Part shown: positions 1 through 4,937 of the stretch, in pieces
Layout of the letters: every line of letters starts with the position of its first letter
Position numbering within the stretch: position 1 is the first letter of the stretch
Assembly: GCA_020345705.1 (NCBI GenBank)
Contig: CP070766.1
Span: forward strand, 1,308,737-1,316,787
Length of the DNA: 8,051 bases
Origin: Candidatus Zixiibacteriota bacterium
GTDB lineage: Bacteria > Zixibacteria > MSB-5A5 > GN15 > PGXB01
Reading direction: 5' to 3'
The notes under the pieces: generated by a model
What the model saw: only the letters and a program-made list of their open reading frames with translations
What the model was told of the DNA's origin: nothing
The model's database searches: none
Translations under genes and position numbers: made by a program

Positions 1-264
1 GGCCAGACCGATTTTGTCGGCCGGATCAAGATATGCCCCGGCGGCCAGCCTGACCACCGCTTTGACGGTCGGCAACTCGTGATCCTCGAGCAGGTAAAGC
101 GTTATCCCGTTGTCCAGGGCGACCTTTTCGACCTCCGGCATCTGAATCTCATTCAGCCGGGGGAATTCAATCTCATCAATAGTCCTGCCGGCATAAACCG
201 TGAGTCCGATTGCCAGGACGAACAAGAACGGCAGGCACCCGCAAAATATCATAACTTTACGCAT
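1..264 (-). CDS. M16 family peptidase-like protein, N-terminal 88 residues (gene runs off the left edge)
   Basis: This is the start of a secreted M16 family protein; the rest lies outside the window. Residues 1-25 form a signal peptide (MRK, a hydrophobic stretch, then a likely cut after VYA). From about residue 44 comes the typical first strand pair of an M16 N-terminal domain: VEKVALDNGITLYLLEDHELP, then VRLAAGAYLDPADKIGLA. The HxxEH position would follow directly and is not visible. The start at 264 is chosen because AAGGAGGT lies seven bases upstream; a nearer ATG at 271 reads into a stop after four codons. Only 16 bases separate it from the upstream M16 gene, so they are almost certainly co-transcribed. 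From memory, proteins with the LEDHELP / GAYLDPADKIGLA type of start often lack the zinc motif and pair with an active M16 subunit; here that is inference. Confidence 0.85.
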   Translation of the reverse strand, partial: MRKVMIFCGCLPFLFVLAIGLTVYAGRTIDEIEFPRLNEIQMPEVEKVALDNGITLYLLEDHELPTVKAVVRLAAGAYLDPADKIGLA

Positions 265-271
265 CACTCAT

Positions 272-279
272 ACCTCCTT
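272..279 (-). promoter_or_regulatory. Shine-Dalgarno site fixing the start of the leftmost M16 gene
   Basis: The minus strand reads AAGGAGGT, a near-perfect anti-16S match, between the stop of the preceding gene and the ATG at 264 (seven-base spacing). A second ATG touching this site (271-269) meets a stop after four codons and is not the start. Confidence 0.75.
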
Positions 280-280
280 C

Positions 281-1792
281 TCAACCATCGTCCTCAGGTT
301 TCTCGATGTAGGCGACGAATCTCTTGTTCGGATCGAGATATTGCTTGGCCACCCGCATGATATCTTCCGTGGTTAAAGCATTGAACCTGTCCAATTCCTT
401 GAACAGCTCCCGCCAGTTTCCCATTGTCAACTGGTAGTAGACCAACTGCTCAGCCAGTCCGGAGTTTGACTCGAGTCCGTTTATGAAGCCGGCTTTGGCT
501 TTGGCTTTGATCTTCTCCAATTCTTCCTCGGGGATTAGCTCGTTTCGGACTCTGTCGATTTCGGTCAGAGCATCCGCTTCATTTTCAGCGTTAGTGCGTT
601 CGTTAGAGGGAATACAGTATACTCCGAAAAGTGAAGGATATTTGGCGGCGGGAAATCCCACCATAGCACTGACCTGAACGGCGCTTTTCTTTTCCTTTAC
701 AAGTTTCTTGTACAGAACCGAGGTCCTTCCCGAGCCCAGATATGCCGACAGAGCCTCCAATGCGGGAAAGTCGGTATGTCTGACCGAGGGGACTCGATAG
801 CCCATGATAAACATGGGCTGGGCATTTTCCGTCATAACCGATTTTCTGACGCCATAGGGCTTGGACTCGTCAATCATAACCGGCGGGGGTTCGGGCCGGT
901 CCTCGAGCCTTCCGAAATACTTCTTCGCCAGTCTGATAACTTCCTTTGGGTCAACATCGCCCACAATCCCGATGGCCATATTCCGCGGGACATAATAAGT
1001 TCCAAACCGCTTCTGCATGACCGGGCGGTTGTAATTTCGTATCTCAGACATTTCGCCTATAAGGCACTTGCCGTAGGGATGAGAGTTGAAGGCGAGCCCG
1101 AGAAACTCATTGAGGAACAACTTACCGGTCGGTGAGGACTCGACTCGAAAGCGGCGTTCTTCTTCGATGACCTGTTTTTCCTTAAACAACTCTCTGAGGA
1201 CCGGATTCAGGAAGCGATCCGATTCCATCGCCATCCAGAGTTCAAGCTTGTTCGACGGATAATTGATATAGTATACGGTATTGTCATAAGACGTTTTGGC
1301 ATTCAGTCCGTTTCCACCCTCGCGCGAGACAATCCGAGCGAATTCATTCGTCTCAACATACTGCTTGGCGGAATCGGCGGCTTCGTCGAGCTGCTTTTCC
1401 AGCTCGGCCAGTCTGGCCGAATCGGCGAGATCGCCTTTGGCCCTTTCTTCGAAGAGCAAGTTGAAGATTCGGTCTTCCTCGGCCATCCACTTCATTTCAG
1501 TCTTGAGGTCCTTGGAGCCAATCTCCTCAGTGCCCTTAAAAGCCATATGTTCAAACATGTGAGCCATTCCCATATAGCCCAGCGGATCTTCGGCGCATCC
1601 GGTGTTGACGGTTATGACAAAAGACACCACCGGCGCATCGTGACGGGGCAGGATCAACAAGGGTAGACCGTTGTCGAGGGTATGCTCAACAACCTTGTTT
1701 TCGATTTTCGAGAAGTCAAATGCCGGTACCAACGGACATAAGAGCAGCACCGCCATGAGACCAAGTCCCAGACCTGTCATGCATCGTCCCAT
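281..1792 (-). CDS. Periplasmic M16 zinc metallopeptidase with a charged helical insertion (503 aa)
   Basis: Probable secreted zinc peptidase that degrades or processes peptides in the periplasm. Residues 1-24 are a signal peptide (likely cut after VPA). The N-terminal M16 domain holds HMFEH (zinc ligands H78 and H82, catalytic E81), and the distal ligand is probably E212 in the EEERR segment. The gap from H82 to E212 is 130 residues, against 77 in the M16 gene at 3370-4659. The extra ~53 residues (about 96-150) are rich in E, K, A and L and look like a helical hairpin. The C-terminal M16 domain (about 260-503) is present, but the R/Y pair is replaced by V365 and V372, as expected of a catalytic subunit that borrows this pair from a partner. 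The start at 1792 has AGGAGG six bases upstream; the longer reading frame to 1945 runs through the promoter and is rejected. The leftmost gene, 16 bases downstream, is the likely partner. Confidence 0.92.
   Translation of the reverse strand: MGRCMTGLGLGLMAVLLLCPLVPAFDFSKIENKVVEHTLDNGLPLLILPRHDAPVVSFVITVNTGCAEDPLGYMGMAHMFEHMAFKGTEEIGSKDLKTEMKWMAEEDRIFNLLFEERAKGDLADSARLAELEKQLDEAADSAKQYVETNEFARIVSREGGNGLNAKTSYDNTVYYINYPSNKLELWMAMESDRFLNPVLRELFKEKQVIEEERRFRVESSPTGKLFLNEFLGLAFNSHPYGKCLIGEMSEIRNYNRPVMQKRFGTYYVPRNMAIGIVGDVDPKEVIRLAKKYFGRLEDRPEPPPVMIDESKPYGVRKSVMTENAQPMFIMGYRVPSVRHTDFPALEALSAYLGSGRTSVLYKKLVKEKKSAVQVSAMVGFPAAKYPSLFGVYCIPSNERTNAENEADALTEIDRVRNELIPEEELEKIKAKAKAGFINGLESNSGLAEQLVYYQLTMGNWRELFKELDRFNALTTEDIMRVAKQYLDPNKRFVAYIEKPEDDG
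1343..1507 (-). other. Sequence for the charged helical insertion in the M16 domain
   Basis: Residues about 96-150 of the 503-aa peptidase lie between the HxxEH helix and the strand that begins NGLNAKTSYD. They are dominated by E, K, D, A and L, with heptad-like hydrophobic spacing (LAELEKQLDEAA), and no counterpart exists in the other two fully visible M16 proteins. I infer a coiled-coil or helical hairpin. From memory, similar insertions occur in some other bacterial M16 proteins, so it is probably a subfamily trait. Boundaries are approximate. Confidence 0.6.
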
Positions 1793-1796
1793 TCTC

Positions 1797-1804
1797 TTCC
1801 TCCT
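1797..1804 (-). promoter_or_regulatory. Shine-Dalgarno site fixing the start of the 503-aa M16 peptidase
   Basis: The minus strand reads AGGAGGAA, with the AGGAGG core six bases before the ATG at 1792. The encoded protein then begins directly with a clean signal peptide, which supports this start over the in-frame ATG at 1945. Confidence 0.8.
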
Positions 1805-1890
1805 ATTTATTTGATTCCTTATAATCAAGCATAATTTTCCATAGCACTTAGAATGGAGATGGTCTATTATAGAAATCCACCCCCGTAAGC

Positions 1891-1909
1891 GGCGCCAAAT
1901 TACAGCGCC
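1891..1909 (-). promoter_or_regulatory. Small GC hairpin at the expected transcript start of the 503-aa peptidase gene
   Basis: The arms GGCGC and GCGCC enclose a nine-base loop, directly after the -10 box. It could be a 5'-end RNA stem or part of an operator. The same region holds three TTGGC copies on the minus strand (plus-strand GCCAA at 1894-1898, 1907-1911 and 1917-1921). The five-pair stem could be chance. Confidence 0.3.
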
Positions 1910-1910
1910 A

Positions 1911-1939
1911 AGTTTAGCCAAATACATGTCGATTGTCAA
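1911..1939 (-). promoter_or_regulatory. Sigma-70-like promoter for the 503-aa M16 gene and the gene after it
   Basis: On the minus strand a perfect -35 TTGACA (1939-1934) is followed after 17 bases by TAAACT (1916-1911), a four-of-six match to the -10 consensus. Transcription would begin near 1904 and give a leader of about 110 bases before the ATG at 1792. A stand-alone TATAAT at 1871-1866 has no good -35 partner. If real, the two downstream M16 genes can be expressed separately from the two upstream ones. Confidence 0.6.
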
Positions 1940-1959
1940 GCCCAAGCGGGCGGAGTCTC

Positions 1960-1994
1960 AAAACGGCGGGACATCAAATACCCCCTTGCCGCCG
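1960..1994 (-). terminator. Possible weak intrinsic terminator after the lipoprotein M16 gene
   Basis: On the minus strand CGGCGG (1994-1989) pairs with CCGCCG (1969-1964) across a 19-base loop, and four T bases follow (1963-1960). The stem is GC-rich, but the loop is long and the T run short. It lies between the stop at 2051 and the promoter at 1939-1911, where a terminator would be expected. Read-through is possible. Confidence 0.35.
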
Positions 1995-2050
1995 CCCGGC
2001 CGTGTCAAACAAACTCAGAGACAATCCAAATGATGTGTTCCGATCACAAA

Positions 2051-3373
2051 TCACTTTTTACCGACGATGGCCAGGTATTGGTTCTCTTCGCCGAAATATG
2101 ATCTTATGAAATTCTTCACGTCATCAACTGTGAGCCGATCCACCTGTGCCATCAACTCGTATGGAAATTTGTAGCCGTATCCGACCTGTTCATAAAAGGC
2201 GATGTTTCTGGTGCGCCCATTTTTGGTGTCGATGTCGTAGATTATGCTGTTTTTTGCGTTCGTTCTGGCGACGGCCAGTTCCGCATCTGTGATTCCTTCG
2301 TCATACAGCTTTTTCATCTCCCGCTTCAGGGAGGCGACGGCCGTTTTGGCTTTGCTGGTGTCTGTGCCGATGGCGGCCCTGAACGAGGCGCAATGCTTGC
2401 TTAAAGCATATTCACTGTAAACGGCGTAAGCCAGCTTTTCTTCCCGACGCAGATTCCAGAGGCGAGCATCGGAACCCCTGCCCATGATTTCATTTATCAG
2501 ATACATGCAGGAGACCTCCTTGGCGGACAGGTGAGGCATCGGGTAGCCCAGGAAAATGAATGACTGGTTTCGGTCGTATGATATAAAGCCTTCTTTTTCG
2601 TCGCGGGGCGTCAATTGAGCGGAAAGTTCCGGCATTTCGGCTTTCGGCAGAGTTGCGAAGGTCGTCTCAAGAAGGGGTATCAGAACATTTGCAGGAATGT
2701 CTGACGATACCGAAAGAGTAATATTGCCGGTGTTGACGGTTTCATCATATCGAGCGCGAATGTCGGCGACGCTTATACTCTCGACCGATTCCACGGTGCC
2801 GGTTAACGGCATACCATAATGTTCATTCCCGTACATTGTTTTCCAGAAGAGCTTACTGGCGGACTGAGTCTGGTTGTCATCCTGAGCCTTAATCGTTCCT
2901 GTGACTTCAACCTTGAGCTTTTCGAGCTCTTCTTTCGGAAAAGTGGGGGAGAGCACCGAGGTTCCGATGATCTTGAGCACGTCCTCAAAATTCTCGGAGA
3001 GGCACACGAAGGTAATGGCTGTATAATCTCTATAGCAGTTGGCGTCAACCCGGGCGCCGAGGAAGTCAAGCTGCTCGGAAATGGCGTCGACCGACATCTG
3101 CGAGTTACCTTTAAGGAGCATTTTGATCATAAGGTTACTGATGCCGTTCCGGGAAGGCTCCTCGCTAAAAACGCCGCCTCCGATGAGAACCCTCGCAGCC
3201 GTCAGGGAAGTAAAATCATCCTTGTTGACCAAAACCTTCAACCCGTTATTTAATTCGGTCTGCCCGTATCCATTGGCATCAAACGAAACGATCTCATCCT
3301 TTTGACCACAGCTTATGGTCAGGATTGACGCGAGAATCAAGACCGCCGTCAAGTGATATTTCAGGCTTTTCAT
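2051..3373 (-). CDS. M16 family non-catalytic subunit, probable lipoprotein (440 aa)
   Basis: A full-length two-domain M16 protein that has almost certainly lost catalysis. The segment aligning with GLxHLLEHML reads GISNLMIKML, so the metal ligands and catalytic Glu are N80, I83 and K84. The distal Glu position is about T160. The C-terminal domain keeps the substrate-binding R/Y pair (R309, Y316 in LRREEKLAY). The N terminus has a charged start, a hydrophobic stretch and C22 after LTIS, a plausible though imperfect lipobox. Residue +2 is Gly, so outer-membrane sorting is possible if a Lol system exists. Its ATG overlaps the stop of the upstream active M16 gene by four bases (ATGA), and a weak GGTGG lies seven bases before it; both point to translational coupling. 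The likely role is the R/Y-bearing partner, and perhaps the membrane anchor, of that peptidase, as in heterodimeric M16B enzymes. The pairing is inferred. Confidence 0.9.
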   Translation of the reverse strand: MKSLKYHLTAVLILASILTISCGQKDEIVSFDANGYGQTELNNGLKVLVNKDDFTSLTAARVLIGGGVFSEEPSRNGISNLMIKMLLKGNSQMSVDAISEQLDFLGARVDANCYRDYTAITFVCLSENFEDVLKIIGTSVLSPTFPKEELEKLKVEVTGTIKAQDDNQTQSASKLFWKTMYGNEHYGMPLTGTVESVESISVADIRARYDETVNTGNITLSVSSDIPANVLIPLLETTFATLPKAEMPELSAQLTPRDEKEGFISYDRNQSFIFLGYPMPHLSAKEVSCMYLINEIMGRGSDARLWNLRREEKLAYAVYSEYALSKHCASFRAAIGTDTSKAKTAVASLKREMKKLYDEGITDAELAVARTNAKNSIIYDIDTKNGRTRNIAFYEQVGYGYKFPYELMAQVDRLTVDDVKNFIRSYFGEENQYLAIVGKK

Positions 3374-4659
3374 TTTGGTACCACCGTGGTTAAAACGTAC
3401 GAGTCCGTATTTAGGTACTTTTGAGCGGCCGCCTGGATATCGGCCAGCGTGACCTTTTCAACGTTATCAGGATAATTCTGGATGAATTCATAACCGATAA
3501 ACGAATCGTACTGGGCATATGAATCGGCTATGTCGAGGCCGCGTTCGTGCCCGGTATAATAGTTTGTCTTGATCGTATTTTTTGCCTTGCGCAGTTCCTG
3601 CTCGGTAAATCCGCTGGTTTTGACATCGATCAGAATCTGTTTGATCGCCTCTTCAGTCGACCCGATTTTGTCCGGTTCAAGAACGGCATATGCGTATATG
3701 GGCCCCTCGTACTTGTAGGTGGAGAAATTGAATGTACAGGAATAGACTATCCCCAGTTCATCGCGAAGCGTCTTCCACAAGCGGCTCGACTTACCATTTC
3801 CCAGCATTGTTGCGATAAGATTGAGGGCGTACTGGTCCGGGCTGTCGGATGGTGCTCCGACCATGGACATCATCAGGTAGGCCTGGGTGATATCTCTCTT
3901 GAGTATGATTCTTGATACCTCTTTTCTCTTCTTGATCCGGCCCACGAGATCTGTGGTCTTTTCACCTGGTGGAAAGTCCGCGAAATACCTCTTCACCAGT
4001 TCCAGAGTATAGCCAGCGTCAATATCGCCGACGATTACCATGGTCATGTTGTTCGGCGCGTAATAACGCTTGTAATAGGCATAGACGGAATCTCTCGGAA
4101 TATTCAATATGTTTTCCTTGGGTCCCAGGATATTTCTTTCGTAAGCGTGACCTTCGAACAGCTTTTTAAACATAGTCCAGTATGCGCTCCTCCGGGGATT
4201 GTCCAGCCTGATGTTGATTTCCTCGACGATGGCCTGTCTTTCTTTGTTCATCTCTTCTTCCGAAAAGTTTGATCGAAAAAGCATGTCGGCGTGAATCTGA
4301 AGAGCAAATTCCAGATTTTCACTGGGCAGTGAAATCACAAAATCGGTCCAGTCCGATGAAGTGTAGCCGTTGAAATAGGCTCCGTGTTTACTCATGGCCA
4401 TGCCGACTTCTCCACCGGTCATGTTTTCCGTCCCGCGATACAGGATAAGATGTTCAAGAAGATGGGTGGCGCCGTCAAAAAAAGAAGTTTCGTTTTTCGC
4501 GCCCACACTTATTGTTGTCGAAATATTGACCTGTGGTACCTGATGATATTCCAGGATCATTACATCCAGGCCGTTTTCGAGCGTGGTTATCTGCCAGTCG
4601 GCCGAAAAGGCGGTGAAAGGCAGAATTACCAGAATAATTGCAAAAGCAATAGTCCTCAT
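3370..4659 (-). CDS. Periplasmic M16 zinc metallopeptidase, catalytic subunit (429 aa)
   Basis: Predicted active M16B peptidase of standard length (two M16 domains, about 430 residues). A signal peptide covers residues 1-20 (likely cut after FSA). The zinc site is complete: HLLEH gives H66, E69 and H70, and E147 in VEEINIR is the distal ligand, at the usual 77-residue distance. The C-terminal domain also keeps the R/Y pair (R299, Y306 in LRDELGIVY), so it has all the residues to act as a homodimer. Its four-base overlap with the zinc-less lipoprotein M16 gene nevertheless suggests a heterodimer. The start at 4659 has AAGGAG five bases upstream and opens directly with the signal peptide; the longer frame to 4755 adds 32 residues ahead of it and crosses the predicted promoter. 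The substrate is unknown; the family cuts small unfolded peptides or signal-peptide-like segments. Confidence 0.93.
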   Translation of the reverse strand: MRTIAFAIILVILPFTAFSADWQITTLENGLDVMILEYHQVPQVNISTTISVGAKNETSFFDGATHLLEHLILYRGTENMTGGEVGMAMSKHGAYFNGYTSSDWTDFVISLPSENLEFALQIHADMLFRSNFSEEEMNKERQAIVEEINIRLDNPRRSAYWTMFKKLFEGHAYERNILGPKENILNIPRDSVYAYYKRYYAPNNMTMVIVGDIDAGYTLELVKRYFADFPPGEKTTDLVGRIKKRKEVSRIILKRDITQAYLMMSMVGAPSDSPDQYALNLIATMLGNGKSSRLWKTLRDELGIVYSCTFNFSTYKYEGPIYAYAVLEPDKIGSTEEAIKQILIDVKTSGFTEQELRKAKNTIKTNYYTGHERGLDIADSYAQYDSFIGYEFIQNYPDNVEKVTLADIQAAAQKYLNTDSYVLTTVVPK

Positions 4660-4664
4660 ATGTG

Positions 4665-4670
4665 CTCCTT
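4665..4670 (-). promoter_or_regulatory. Shine-Dalgarno site fixing the start of the 429-aa M16 peptidase
   Basis: The minus strand reads AAGGAG five bases before the ATG at 4659. It decides against the in-frame ATG at 4755, which would put 32 extra residues before the signal peptide. Confidence 0.75.
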
Positions 4671-4685
4671 CAATGAGCTTGAAAT

Positions 4686-4714
4686 GGTTTATTGTTTTCG
4701 GCGGATATTGCCAA
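4686..4714 (-). promoter_or_regulatory. Candidate promoter of the first M16 pair
   Basis: On the minus strand TTGGCA (five of six to the -35 consensus) is followed after 17 bases by TAAACC (three of six to the -10). The leader would be only about 20 bases. The same 17-base spacing and TAAAC core occur in the promoter at 1911-1939. The -10 is weak, so confidence is limited. Confidence 0.4.
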
Positions 4715-4801
4715 AGACGGCTCAATGCAGTGCAGATGGGATTACTCCGATGCAAAGGTCAGTCCCTGTAAGTCAAAATCCAAAAACACCTTCCAACAGG
4801 A

Positions 4802-4819
4802 TTTGTAATATATTACGAA
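4802..4819. repeat. AT-rich palindrome between the phosphorylase and M16 genes
   Basis: A perfect 12-base palindrome, GTAATATATTAC (4805-4816), extends after one mismatch on each side by two more matching bases. It lies about 90 bases upstream of the candidate M16 promoter. It could be a dimeric regulator's site or a cruciform-prone spot; no known motif is recognised. Confidence 0.4.
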
Positions 4820-4846
4820 AGGGAAAAGTAGAAGTTTACTCTTTTT

Positions 4847-4872
4847 CGCGGAGGCCGGCGGGTAATTCCGCG
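4847..4872 (-). terminator. Hairpin after the phosphorylase gene, doubtful terminator
   Basis: On the minus strand CGCGGA (4872-4867) pairs with TCCGCG (4852-4847) over a 14-base loop, about 65 bases past the phosphorylase stop at 4938. No T run follows; the next bases are AAAAAGAG, so it is not a standard intrinsic terminator. It may stabilise the transcript end. A smaller CCCG/CGGG stem at 4919-4931 lies just after the stop. Confidence 0.22.
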
Positions 4873-4937
4873 GGCGTTGACCTTGCCGATATAATGCCGT
4901 AATTTCGTAGATTTGACTCCCGTCATGCGGGCTTGAA

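Noticed and set aside
79..360. Plus-strand open frame of 93 codons
   Set aside because: It lies antisense to two M16 genes, has no family resemblance, and its opposite strand reads as recognised M16 sequence.
1793..1945. N-terminal extension of the 503-aa M16 peptidase to an ATG at 1945
   Set aside because: It would place 51 atypical residues ahead of a clean signal peptide and start upstream of the TTGACA box; the ATG at 1792 has an excellent Shine-Dalgarno site.
4660..4755. N-terminal extension of the 429-aa M16 peptidase to an ATG at 4755
   Set aside because: The extra 32 residues precede a normal signal peptide and cross the candidate promoter; the ATG at 4659 has AAGGAG at good spacing.
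4384..4902. Plus-strand open frame of 172 codons, partly in the intergenic gap
   Set aside because: Most of it is antisense to the M16 peptidase start; the protein has no recognisable domain or ribosome site.
4919..4931. CCCG-tcatg-CGGG stem just after the phosphorylase stop as a terminator
   Set aside because: The stem has only four pairs and no T run follows on the minus strand.
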